Assembly: GCA_963757135.1 (NCBI GenBank)
Contig: CAVWQE010000014.1
Location: forward strand, 1 to 64,000
Length of the DNA: 64,000 nucleotides
Reading direction: 5' to 3'
Source of the DNA: Gp1-AA145 sp963757135
GTDB lineage: Bacteria; Acidobacteriota; Terriglobia; Terriglobales; Acidobacteriaceae
Position 1 is the first letter of the stretch, and each line of letters begins with the position of its first letter. A program made the position numbers and the translations under genes. The notes under the pieces were generated by a model, which worked only from the letters and a program-made list of their open reading frames with translations, was not told the DNA's origin and made no database searches. This document shows, one piece after another, positions 16,700-24,706 of the stretch.

Positions 16700-19117
16700 A
16701 TGAGAATCCGAACTGTTCAGCTCTTCTGCCTGTTCGCGTGCAGCATACCTGCTTTGGCCGATGGAGGCTGGCGGACTTTGGGCAATGTCACAGCAGTGAA
16801 AGAGGTTTCGCAGGGAGTCGAAGTAAGCGCCGGCTCCGGCAGCGTCCGACTTAATGCAATCACGCCCAACATTATCCGGGTTCATTACGCGCCGACCGGG
16901 AGTTTTCCGCTCGACCACTCCTTCGCCGTTGTTTCTGACACCGCGAAGCCGACGCCGAACGTTAGCCTTCAGCAGTCTTCGGATTTCGTCACGCTGAATG
17001 CCGGTGCCGTGCAGGCCAGAATCTTTCGTTCACCGCTGCGTATAGCCTTTCTTGATGCGAACGGTAATACCATCTCTGAGGACCAGGCGAGTCACCCGGC
17101 GTCGTTCGACGGCGCTGAATTCCGTGTGTGGAAGTCCATGCCGGAAGACGAACATTATTTTGGCCTCGGCGATAAATCTGGCCCGCTCGACCACCGCAAT
17201 CTGGCGTTCACCATGTGGAACACGGATGCGTTCGGTTGGCAGGAGTCAACCGACCCCTTGTACAAGGATGTTCCATTTTTGCTGGCGATGCGGAGCGGCG
17301 TTGCCTACGGAATGTTCCTCGATAACACTTACCGCAGCAGCTTCGATTTCGGCAAGGAGTTGAGGGACGCCTACTCCTTCGGCGCCGACGGCGGGGAACT
17401 CGACTATTACTTCATCTACGGACCCGAACCGAAGCAGGTGATCGAAGAATTCACGTCGCTGGTGGGGCGTGCGCCGCTGCCGCCGCTGTTTGCGCTGGGA
17501 TATCAGCAGTGCCGGTACAGCTACTATCCGGAGAGCCGGGTGCGAGAAGTCGCAGGCGAATTTCGCAAACGGAACATTCCCGCCGATGTGATTTATCTAG
17601 ATATCGATTATCAGCAAAATAATCGTCCATTCACCATTGACCGGGAGCGCTTTCCTACGTTCCAGCAGATGATCACAGACCTGAGAGGTGAGGGATTCAA
17701 AGTTGTTGCAATTACGGATTTACACTTGGCGAAGTTGCCAGGCTACAAGCCCTACGACGAAGGCATGAAAGGCGGCTACTTCGTCAAGAACCCCGACGGC
17801 TCCGTTTACGTGGGGAAGGTTTGGCCGGGTGACGCGGTTTTTCCTGATTTCACCCGCGCAGAGGTCCGCAAATGGTGGGGGACGCTCTATGCCGATTTCG
17901 TGAAGCTGGGAATTCGCGGCTTCTGGAACGATATGAACGAACCGTCAGTTTTTGAGCGTGCCGATAAGACCATGCCGCTCGACATTGTTCATTCGGTTGA
18001 CGGCCGCAAGACCGATCATCGCGAGATCCATAACGTTTTCGGAATGGAGAACGCTCGCGCTACCTACGAAGGCCTACTGACACTGCAACCGGATCAGCGG
18101 CCGTTTGTGCTTACCCGAGCCGCGTTTGCCGGGGCGCAGCGCTACGCGTCCACCTGGACGGGCGACAACAGCAGTACGTGGAACCATATGCGCATTTCGA
18201 TTCCGCAGTTGCTGAACCTGGGATTATCAGGTTATTCGTTCGTGGGTGACGATATTGGCGGGTTCGCAGGAAGTCCGACACCTGAGTTGCTCACGCGCTG
18301 GATGGAACTCGGCGCGTTTAATCCGATTTATCGCAATCACGCCGCGAAGGGTACTCGCAATCGCGAACCATGGGTCGATGGCTCGGAACACGAAGCCATT
18401 CGCAAACGCTACATCGAGCTTCGCTATCAGTTGCTGCCCTATATCTACACCGGGATGGAAGAGGCGTCGCGCACCGGCATTCCGCTGATGCGGTCGATGT
18501 TCCTGGAATTTCCCAACCAAAAGGATTTTGAAACCACTGAAACTGAGTTCATGTTCGGCCCGGACCTGCTGGTGGCGCCGAAGGTGGACGAGAAATTTGA
18601 GCCCTACGAGGTGAAGTTTCCCGCAGGAAGCTGGTATGACTTCTGGACAGGGGAGCCAGTTTCGGGAAGTACCCTGAGTGTAAATCCGCCGCTGGATGTG
18701 GTGCCGATCTACGTTCGCGGCGGGAGCATCGTGCCCGAGCAGCCGATTGTGCAGAACACCGGCGAGGTTCCGCAGGGTCCGTTGCGAATCTCGGTCTATC
18801 CCGGAGCGAATTGTCGGGGGTCGCTGTATCAGGACGATGGCAACACCCTTGCCTATCAGCACGGTGACTACACGCGCATGCAGTTCACCTGCGAGTCGGG
18901 GCCGGAATCCTTGAAGGTAAATTTTTCGACGCCGGAGGCAAGGTACAAGACGTGGTGGGGCGCAATGCAGTTCTTGGTCTACGGATTTGGAAGTAAACCG
19001 CACGAGCTCGCCGTAAACGGGAAAAGCGTCTCGAATTGGCAATACGATCCCAGCAAGGGCATGGTTTCGGTAAATCTGGCTGCCGTGCAGGGAGCGAATA
19101 TAACCATCACCAAATAG
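16700..19117 (+). CDS. Secreted glycoside hydrolase family 31 alpha-glycosidase
   Basis: 805 residues from the ATG at 16700, chosen because it starts a clear signal peptide (RTVQLFCLFACSIPALA); longer versions have no export signal and overlap the previous gene. The GH31 N-terminal beta-sandwich is followed by the barrel. The catalytic nucleophile is Asp411 in FWNDMNEPSVF and the acid/base is Asp489 in TWTGDNSSTW; YSFVGDDIGGFAG is also diagnostic. The C-terminal beta domains are complete. GH31 enzymes hydrolyse alpha-glucosides or alpha-xylosides. It would release the sugar that the neighbouring exported oxidoreductase could oxidise. Exact linkage is unknown. Confidence 0.9.
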   Translation: MRIRTVQLFCLFACSIPALADGGWRTLGNVTAVKEVSQGVEVSAGSGSVRLNAITPNIIRVHYAPTGSFPLDHSFAVVSDTAKPTPNVSLQQSSDFVTLNAGAVQARIFRSPLRIAFLDANGNTISEDQASHPASFDGAEFRVWKSMPEDEHYFGLGDKSGPLDHRNLAFTMWNTDAFGWQESTDPLYKDVPFLLAMRSGVAYGMFLDNTYRSSFDFGKELRDAYSFGADGGELDYYFIYGPEPKQVIEEFTSLVGRAPLPPLFALGYQQCRYSYYPESRVREVAGEFRKRNIPADVIYLDIDYQQNNRPFTIDRERFPTFQQMITDLRGEGFKVVAITDLHLAKLPGYKPYDEGMKGGYFVKNPDGSVYVGKVWPGDAVFPDFTRAEVRKWWGTLYADFVKLGIRGFWNDMNEPSVFERADKTMPLDIVHSVDGRKTDHREIHNVFGMENARATYEGLLTLQPDQRPFVLTRAAFAGAQRYASTWTGDNSSTWNHMRISIPQLLNLGLSGYSFVGDDIGGFAGSPTPELLTRWMELGAFNPIYRNHAAKGTRNREPWVDGSEHEAIRKRYIELRYQLLPYIYTGMEEASRTGIPLMRSMFLEFPNQKDFETTETEFMFGPDLLVAPKVDEKFEPYEVKFPAGSWYDFWTGEPVSGSTLSVNPPLDVVPIYVRGGSIVPEQPIVQNTGEVPQGPLRISVYPGANCRGSLYQDDGNTLAYQHGDYTRMQFTCESGPESLKVNFSTPEARYKTWWGAMQFLVYGFGSKPHELAVNGKSVSNWQYDPSKGMVSVNLAAVQGANITITK

Positions 19118-19153
19118 CCGTAAATCCCGGGACTCCCGACCCGCACAAGAGCC

Positions 19154-19260
19154 TTTAACCGCGAAGCGCGCAGAGTGCGCGAAGCAAACTCGGGGCTCAA
19201 CGCCAACTAACTAAGAATATCCTTCGCGTTCTTTGCGCCCTTCGCGGTTAAGGTTTTTGC
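19154..19260. repeat. Inverted pair of 'GCGGTTAA' dispersed repeats
   Basis: The left arm CCTTTAACCGCGAAG (from 19152) and the right arm CCTTCGCGGTTAAGG (19239 onward) are complementary and flank an interior with further CGC-rich units (GCGTTCTTTGCGCC). The pair could form a long hairpin between the GH31 gene and PPK2. It belongs to the dispersed family described at 34738-35093. Confidence 0.7.
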
Positions 19261-19372
19261 ATTCTCGAACAAAGGTTTTCGCGCTCAAAGATTTCTGCCT
19301 GCCACGCAGCCACCGCATCAACCCTGATCGGTGATAAACTCCCCGCTTGCCAAACGGAACACAGGAGACCGC

Positions 19373-20254
19373 ATGAGCTGGGCCAGCAAAATCTCCAAGA
19401 CCTACCGGATCGAATCCGGCAGAGACTTTAAGCTGAAACATTTCGACCCGGCGAGCACAGCCCATGTGCATTCAAAACAGCACGCCCAAGAATTGTTGGC
19501 AAAGGGCATTGCGGAAATGACGGAATTTCAGGACAAGCTCTATGCCCAGGACCGATGGGCGGTGTTGCTGATTTTTCAGGCAATGGATGCTGCCGGGAAA
19601 GACGGCGCGATCAAGCATGTTATGTCCGGCGTGAACCCGCAAGGATGCCAAGTGTACTCATTCAAGCAGCCATCGACGGAAGAATTGAATCATGATTTTA
19701 TGTGGCGCACGAACAGGTGTCTGCCCGAGCGCGGGCATATCGGAATTTTCAATCGTTCGTATTACGAAGAAGTGCTGGTGTTGCGGGTGCATCCTGAGAT
19801 ATTGAAGAATGAGCGCCTGCCCGAAGAGTTGTTGACGAAAGATATCTGGCAGCAGCGTTTCGAGGACATTTCCTGCTTTGAACACTATCTCGCGAATAAC
19901 GGGGTAGTGGTACGGAAATTTTTCCTGAACCTTTCCAGGAAAGAACAGAAGCGGCGGTTTCTGGAGCGGCTGGATACGCCGGAGAAAAACTGGAAATTCT
20001 CAGCGGCCGATGTCAAGGAGCGGCAGTGCTGGGACGATTACATGAACGCGTATGAAGAGATGATCGCGGCCACTTCGACAAAGCGGTCGCCATGGTATGT
20101 GGTTCCGGCGGACGACAAGTGGTACACGCGGCTGGTGGTCGCGGCGGCGATCGTGGAGACGCTCAAAGATTTGAAACTCGAATACCCGACAGTGGATGCG
20201 GCAAAGAGAAAAGAATTGCTGACGGCCAAGGCCGAGTTGCTGAGAAAGAAGTAA
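19373..20254 (+). CDS. ppk2: Polyphosphate kinase 2 (PPK2) family
   Basis: 293 residues from the ATG at 19373, which has AGGAGA six bases upstream. The Walker A-like sequence FQAMDAAGKDGAIKHVM, the following GVNPQGCQVYSFKQPS, and the Walker B-like HIGIFNRSYYEEVLVLRVHP are the PPK2 signatures. PPK2 enzymes transfer phosphate between polyphosphate and nucleotides in the cytoplasm, usually making NDPs or NTPs from polyphosphate. The length of about 290 residues and a single domain fit class I or class III; the class, and hence AMP or ADP as acceptor, cannot be decided by eye. It stands alone, with repeats upstream. Confidence 0.9.
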   Translation: MSWASKISKTYRIESGRDFKLKHFDPASTAHVHSKQHAQELLAKGIAEMTEFQDKLYAQDRWAVLLIFQAMDAAGKDGAIKHVMSGVNPQGCQVYSFKQPSTEELNHDFMWRTNRCLPERGHIGIFNRSYYEEVLVLRVHPEILKNERLPEELLTKDIWQQRFEDISCFEHYLANNGVVVRKFFLNLSRKEQKRRFLERLDTPEKNWKFSAADVKERQCWDDYMNAYEEMIAATSTKRSPWYVVPADDKWYTRLVVAAAIVETLKDLKLEYPTVDAAKRKELLTAKAELLRKK

Positions 20255-20383
20255 GGATGCGCTCAGCAGTGCCTGCGCGAAAAAAGGGCTCCGGACGGCG
20301 GAGTACGCAAAGGTCGCAAGAGAAGCTTCGAGATACGCTGGACGGCGCTTACGCCAGGGCACCGTCTCTCCAGTGAATATCGT

Positions 20384-21286
20384 ATGAATGTCTCTCCGCT
20401 TGTCGTTGGATTGGGTGAAATTCTCTGGGACATCCTGCCCTCGGGCCGACACCTTGGCGGCGCGCCGGCCAACTTCGCATACTGCTCTCATCTACTCGGA
20501 AACCAGGGCGTAGTCGCAAGCCGCGCCGGGTCAGATGGTCTTGGGTTGGAATTACGAGAACGCCTGCGGGAATCTGGGTTGGGCGATGACTTTGTGCAGT
20601 CTGATCCTGTTCATCCCACCGGAACGGTCAACGTGGAGATCGACCACCTGGGGCAGCCGAAGTTTAAGATCACCTATCCAGCGGCATGGGATTTTGTGAA
20701 GTGGGATGCGAATCTTCAGAGACTGGCACAGTCTGCCGACGCGATCTGCTTTGGCTCACTGGCCCAGAGGTCGGAGGAGTCGAGGCGAACAATCCTCAAA
20801 ATTATGGATGCGACCAAGCAGGGGGCAATACGAGTTTTCGATGTAAACCTTAGACAGTCATATTACGCAGCCGAGGTCATCGAGAATTCGATGCTCCGGG
20901 CGAATGTGGTCAAGCTGAACCACCAGGAGGTGCCGATAATTGCGAGACTGCTGGGAATTCCGGAGCAAGATTTTGCTCAAAGAGCAATCGCAAAGTTCAA
21001 ATTGCGTCTGATTTGTGTGACTCGAGGCGACAGCGGCGGCTTGCTGGTTGATCGCGCCGGCGCGCACGAGCATCCGGGATTTCGAGTGCAGGTTAAAGAC
21101 TCCGTGGGTGCAGGCGACGCATTTACCGCCGGCCTGGTACACGAATTACTGCGCGGATCGTCGGCCACGCAGATGAATGACACGGCAAACCGTATGGGCG
21201 CATGGGTGGCATCTTCTTTCGGGGCGATGCCGACACCTCCAAAGGAAGGGCTAAGCGCGGCGCTTGGGAGGCTAGTCGAGAAATAA
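20384..21286 (+). CDS. PfkB-family sugar kinase (fructokinase-like)
   Basis: 300 residues. The substrate-binding motif near the N terminus (RHLGGAPANFAYCSHLLG) and the C-terminal ATP/anion-hole motif DSVGAGDAFTAGLVHELL with catalytic Asp are PfkB signatures. Overall pattern (GLGEILWDILPSG) is closest to bacterial fructokinases, which phosphorylate fructose on C6 or C4 in the cytoplasm. No sugar transporter is adjacent, so the substrate rests on resemblance only. The ATG lacks a good ribosome-binding site. Confidence 0.8.
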   Translation: MNVSPLVVGLGEILWDILPSGRHLGGAPANFAYCSHLLGNQGVVASRAGSDGLGLELRERLRESGLGDDFVQSDPVHPTGTVNVEIDHLGQPKFKITYPAAWDFVKWDANLQRLAQSADAICFGSLAQRSEESRRTILKIMDATKQGAIRVFDVNLRQSYYAAEVIENSMLRANVVKLNHQEVPIIARLLGIPEQDFAQRAIAKFKLRLICVTRGDSGGLLVDRAGAHEHPGFRVQVKDSVGAGDAFTAGLVHELLRGSSATQMNDTANRMGAWVASSFGAMPTPPKEGLSAALGRLVEK

Positions 21287-21329
21287 GGCGAAAGGCGGGG
21301 CCTACTGAGCAAGGGGCAGTTAGCGCGCG

Positions 21330-21372
21330 GAAAGCCTTTAACCGCAAACTGCCGCAAAGGAAACGCGGAGTC
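21330..21372. repeat. Single dispersed 'GCGGTTAA'-family half repeat
   Basis: The sequence GCCTTTAACCGCAAACTG followed by CCGCAAAGG and AACGCGGAG is one reverse-orientation copy of the family, lying between the convergent PfkB and response-regulator genes. Confidence 0.55.
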
Positions 21373-21386
21373 AAGAGCGAAATCGT

Positions 21387-21794
21387 TCACACATAAACGT
21401 CGCTGCTGACCGGCTGAAAAAAGCTTTGATGGGTGAGCAGACTTTCGATAGCGCGCACCACTTCGCTGCCGGTACTCTTTGAGACTGCGCCTTTGAAACC
21501 TGCGTGCTGCGCTTCCCGGGTAAGTTCCTTCGAGAGTTGCTGCACGGTCAGGAGGAGGAGAGGAACGTCCGGATGCGCGCGCGTAATTGCTCTTGCCGCC
21601 TGAAATCCGTTCATCTGCGGCATGGCGAGGTCGAGAACAATGACGTCAGGACTTAGCGCCTCGGCTTTACCGATCGCGTCCTTACCATCGTGAGCGTCAC
21701 CGCAAACGCTCCAATTATCGTGGTTTTCTATGAGGCGGCGCAGGAGCCGGCGGATTGCGGCGTCATCGTCGGCGATCAGAATGCGTACTGCCAT
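21387..21794 (-). CDS. Receiver-only response regulator
   Basis: 135 residues forming one CheY-like receiver domain. The acidic pocket is ADDD at residues 8-11, the phosphorylated Asp is Asp55 in VIVLDLAMPQMNG, and the conserved Thr (LLLLTV) and Lys (GAVSKSTG) follow. There is no output domain, so it must act through protein contacts or as a phosphorelay intermediate. No kinase gene is adjacent. The sequence GFQAARAITRAHPDVPLLLLT resembles receivers of the NarL type, so it could be a truncated NarL-like regulator, but the C terminus (SDVYV) looks natural. Confidence 0.85.
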   Translation of the reverse strand: MAVRILIADDDAAIRRLLRRLIENHDNWSVCGDAHDGKDAIGKAEALSPDVIVLDLAMPQMNGFQAARAITRAHPDVPLLLLTVQQLSKELTREAQHAGFKGAVSKSTGSEVVRAIESLLTHQSFFQPVSSDVYV

Positions 21795-22066
21795 GGGGGA
21801 GTCCTAGTACGCGGCAATTCTTTACCGATCGCTTGCAGCCGTACACCGCGCAAGTTACATTGCAATTATCTGCTCGGCATGGGACTTAAGCGCAATACCC
21901 TAAACACCGGATTACCGCAGCGGTTACCGGTGGGACATGATCGGGCACTTCTCAAAATGGGCCGTAACGCATCGTTGAATGCAGCTGGTTCACGACCTGT
22001 CTTTTTCACGAACCCTTCACCGCTGCCATGAATCGAATGTAGCTTGAACTTGCTGCACGAGGCACG

Positions 22067-23635
22067 ATGAGCTCCCAGGCGCAGCTGCAAGCACAGCCCG
22101 ACATCAATCCCTGGCTGATCGCGATCGCAGTTATGTCGAGCACCTTCATGGAGGTGCTGGACACGACTGTGGTCAATGTGTCGCTGCCGCACATCGCAGG
22201 CAATCTATCGGCGTCGGTCGATGAAGCCACTTGGACGTTGACTTCATACCTGGTGGCGAACGCGATCGTTCTACCCCTGACCGGCTGGTTGGCGGGACGG
22301 TTTGGCCGCAAGCGCCTGCTACTGGGCGCGGTCACAGGGTTTACCACCGCGTCGTTTTTCTGCGGACTGGCGCCGTCATTGGGATTTCTCATACTTTTCC
22401 GCATCATTCAGGGAGCTTGCGGCGGAGGGTTGCAGCCGCTTTCGCAGGCGGTCCTGTTGGAGTCTTTTCCCGCGGAAAAGCGTGGCCAGGCCATGGCTTT
22501 TTGGGCGCTGGGAATTGTGGTGGCGCCTATGCTTGGTCCGGTAATCGGCGGATGGCTCACTGACAATTACAGCTGGCGCTGGGTCTTCTATATCAACGTG
22601 CCAATCGGAGTGCTGGCGATCCTGCTCACTCAGGCATTTATTTTCGATCCGCCTTACCTGCGGCGAGAGCGTACTGGTATTGACTACTGGGGTATCGGCT
22701 TGCTCGTGGTAGGTATGGGGTCGTTGCAGGTAATGCTCGACAAGGGCCAGGAAGAAGACTGGTTCGGCTCGCATTTCATTGTTGTTCTCGCGGTTTTAGC
22801 CGTGATCGGGCTTGGCTCCCTCATCATTCGCGAGCTCAAAACCAAAAATCCGGTGATCGATCTCAGCGTGTTCCGTTACAGGTCGTACGCTGTCGGAACG
22901 TTTCTCATGACGGCGGTGGGCTTCGTGCTTTATGGAAGTACAGTGCTGTACCCGTTGATGATGCAGGAACTGCTCGGCTACACCGCTACTCATGCCGGAG
23001 TGACAAATTTTCCCCGTGGGCTGGCGTCCTTCATCTTTATGCCCTTTGTGGGATTTCTGACAGGGAAGGTGGATGCGCGCAAACTGCTCGCGGGCGGGTT
23101 ATTGCTAACGGCGGGGGCGATGTTTGAGGCTTCTTTTTTCAGCCTGAACGTTGGGTTTTGGGACTTTGCCTTGCCTCTGGTATTACAGGGATTGGGTCTG
23201 GGTCTGATCTTCGTTCCTTTGACGACGGTTACCAATGATCCGGTGCCACGCGAGCGGATGGGAAATGCAACCAGCATATTCAATCTCATGCGTAACATTG
23301 GCGCGAGCATCGGAATATCGACGGTCGAAGCGCTCCAGTTCCGGCGCCAGCAGGCGCACACCAATTACCTGGGGCAGCACGTGAATCTTGCCAGTGCGCA
23401 GGCGCAACAAACTTTGGCCGGTTTGCGAGCCGCCTTTATATCAAAAGGAGCGGACCCGGTAACGGCTGCACATCAAGCCCAAGTCGCTCTTTGGGGCATT
23501 GTGCAACGGCACGCGGCGATGCTTGCCTACAACGATGTCTTCCGGTTCTTGGGCGGTATGTTCCTGATAATGGTGCCTCTATTGCTCATTATGAAGAAGC
23601 CTAAGGGGGGCAAGGGCCCGCCCATGGCGCACTGA
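22067..23635 (+). CDS. DHA2-family (EmrB/QacA) multidrug efflux transporter
   Basis: 522 residues with about 14 membrane helices. EVLDTTVVNVSLPHIAGNLS and the loop GWLAGRFGRKRLLL are characteristic of the 14-helix drug:proton antiporters; GPVIGGWLTDNYSWRWVFYI is the antiporter motif C region. EmrB partners normally need a periplasmic adaptor (EmrA), but none is adjacent here. A GAGG precedes the ATG. The gene ends about 60 bp before the promoter of the cysteine leader and shows no terminator. Confidence 0.9.
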   Translation: MSSQAQLQAQPDINPWLIAIAVMSSTFMEVLDTTVVNVSLPHIAGNLSASVDEATWTLTSYLVANAIVLPLTGWLAGRFGRKRLLLGAVTGFTTASFFCGLAPSLGFLILFRIIQGACGGGLQPLSQAVLLESFPAEKRGQAMAFWALGIVVAPMLGPVIGGWLTDNYSWRWVFYINVPIGVLAILLTQAFIFDPPYLRRERTGIDYWGIGLLVVGMGSLQVMLDKGQEEDWFGSHFIVVLAVLAVIGLGSLIIRELKTKNPVIDLSVFRYRSYAVGTFLMTAVGFVLYGSTVLYPLMMQELLGYTATHAGVTNFPRGLASFIFMPFVGFLTGKVDARKLLAGGLLLTAGAMFEASFFSLNVGFWDFALPLVLQGLGLGLIFVPLTTVTNDPVPRERMGNATSIFNLMRNIGASIGISTVEALQFRRQQAHTNYLGQHVNLASAQAQQTLAGLRAAFISKGADPVTAAHQAQVALWGIVQRHAAMLAYNDVFRFLGGMFLIMVPLLLIMKKPKGGKGPPMAH

Positions 23636-23691
23636 GCGAATTTCCGATGGGCGGCATTTGAATTTTGAATGTAAAAAGAAAAGAAGTAACG

Positions 23692-23721
23692 TTGACACGC
23701 AGGTGATCATCTACCTACCAT
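23692..23721 (+). promoter_or_regulatory. Probable sigma-70 promoter of the cys leader-cobA-cysH unit
   Basis: A perfect TTGACA at 23692-23697 is followed, after 18 bp, by TACCAT at 23716-23721 (four of six matches to TATAAT). Transcription would start near 23728, only about six bases before the leader ATG, so the leader ORF would be almost leaderless. Confidence 0.6.
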
Positions 23722-23733
23722 AGTCAGAAGCTA

Positions 23734-23820
23734 ATGAGCCTTTCCCGGCAAATGCGGTGCCAGTGTTGTCCTTGTTGTTGTACGTGTGCCCACACTGGCG
23801 CAGGAGAGCTGCTGACCTGA
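23734..23820 (+). CDS. 28-residue polycysteine leader peptide
   Basis: The ORF reads M-S-L-S-R-Q-M-R followed by C-Q-C-C-P-C-C-C-T-C and ends at TGA 23820. Seven of 28 residues are Cys (positions 9, 11, 12, 14, 15, 16, 18) and six of them use TGT. No good ribosome-binding site precedes the ATG, but the predicted transcript begins a few bases upstream, so leaderless translation is plausible. The peptide itself is probably not functional. Its translation should report charged Cys-tRNA level to the hairpins that overlap and follow it, and so control cobA and cysH. Polycysteine leaderless ORFs acting as cysteine attenuators have been described in mycobacteria. This one appears analogous in a different phylum. 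Confidence 0.8.
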   Translation: MSLSRQMRCQCCPCCCTCAHTGAGELLT

Positions 23821-23859
23821 GAATTTAGTTTTAAACGGTATAGAAGCCCATCGCCAGTG
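23757..23859 (+). promoter_or_regulatory. Mutually exclusive attenuator hairpins (segments 1, 2 and 3)
   Basis: Segment 1, GCCAGTGT (23759-23766), overlaps Cys codons 9 and 11. It is exactly complementary to segment 2, ACACTGGC (23792-23799). Segment 2 in the form CACTGGCG (23793-23800) is also exactly complementary to segment 3, CGCCAGTG (23852-23859), which is the 5' arm of the terminator. A ribosome stalled on the Cys codons would cover segment 1, free segment 2 to pair with segment 3, and so prevent the terminator. With ample Cys-tRNA the terminator forms. This reproduces the 1:2, 2:3, 3:4 logic of the trp attenuator. Confidence 0.75.
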
Positions 23860-23886
23860 CACGCTGGCGGTGGGCTTTGTGTTTTT
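23846..23886 (+). terminator. Intrinsic terminator of the cysteine attenuator
   Basis: A 12-bp stem, GCCCATCGCCAG/CTGGCGGTGGGC with one G-T pair and the loop TGCACG, is followed by TTTGTGTTTTT. It lies 25 bp after the leader stop and 29 bp before the cobA ATG, the expected place for a conditional terminator. Confidence 0.85.
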
Positions 23887-23914
23887 GCACTGAATCTGGG
23901 AGACGGGGTTGGTA

Positions 23915-24706
23915 ATGGAGATTGGCAAAGTTTTCCTGGTTGGCGCGGGTCCCGGTGATCCGGAACTTTTGACGTTGAAAGCTGCAAAGGAGCTGCGCTC
24001 GGCGGATGTGGTCCTGCACGACGAACTCGTGAGCGCCGAGATTCTCGCGCTCATCCCCGCACGCGCTGACCTGATCAACGTGGGCAAGCGCGCCGGACAG
24101 AAAAGCGTTCCGCAGGAGGAAATCAACAAGTTGCTGATCGAGCATGCCTTGCTGGGTTTGCAGGTGGTGCGACTGAAGGGCGGCGATCCATTCATTTTTG
24201 GCCGGGGCGGGGAAGAGCTCGAAGCGCTCCGCCGGGCGGGAATCGAGACCGAGGTAGTGCCGGGAGTGACGGCGGCTTTGGGAGCTGCCGCAGGATTGCA
24301 GGTTCCGCTCACGCATCGCGAGATTTCCTCCACGCTGATTCTGGTGACCGGCAGCAGCCGAAACTCTGAGCACATCAATAACTGGCCGGAGAAACTTCCT
24401 TCCAACGCGACCGTGGTGGTTTACATGCCGGGAAGTGATCTTGCAGCTTTGCAGCAGCGACTGCTGGCTTCCGGAGTCGCGCCCGAGACACCCTGCGGAA
24501 TCATTTCCAATGCGACTACTGAATTCGAGCAGGTGCATGTCACGACTGTCGCCAGTCTTTCTGAGTCTCCGAGTTTGGCGGCTCCGCGCTTGCTGGTGGT
24601 GGGTGAAGTTGTCCGTTTCGCAGAAACCAGTCGTTTGGGCGAGCAGTTTAATGGTTTTGATCTGTCGAATGATTCGGCCAGCCGAGCCGGGGAGAATGCC
24701 AAGTGA
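23915..24706 (+). CDS. cobA: Uroporphyrinogen-III C-methyltransferase
   Basis: 263 residues of the SUMT family, which uses S-adenosylmethionine to make precorrin-2 for siroheme and corrinoids. Motifs are VGAGPGDPELLTLKA, LRSADVVLHDELVS, VRLKGGDPFIFGRGGEE and VVPGVTAALGAAAGLQVPLTHR. The ATG at 23915 is preferred; a TTG two codons upstream is possible. The next gene, cysH, begins inside its stop codon (GTGA). Siroheme is the cofactor of sulfite reductase, so pairing with cysH and a cysteine attenuator points to assimilatory sulfate reduction rather than B12 synthesis. The siroheme dehydrogenase/chelatase domain of CysG is absent. Confidence 0.92.
   Translation: MEIGKVFLVGAGPGDPELLTLKAAKELRSADVVLHDELVSAEILALIPARADLINVGKRAGQKSVPQEEINKLLIEHALLGLQVVRLKGGDPFIFGRGGEELEALRRAGIETEVVPGVTAALGAAAGLQVPLTHREISSTLILVTGSSRNSEHINNWPEKLPSNATVVVYMPGSDLAALQQRLLASGVAPETPCGIISNATTEFEQVHVTTVASLSESPSLAAPRLLVVGEVVRFAETSRLGEQFNGFDLSNDSASRAGENAK

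Noticed and set aside
18227..19042. Minus-strand 271-residue ORF opposite GH31
   Set aside because: It lies wholly within the GH31 coding region and shows no domain.
23636..23914. Cobalamin or SAM riboswitch upstream of cobA
   Set aside because: No B12-box or SAM-type core was found; the leader ORF and alternative hairpins explain the region better.
23724..24538. Minus-strand ORFs across the attenuator and cobA
   Set aside because: They are shadows; the plus strand holds the promoter, leader ORF, terminator and a clear cobA.
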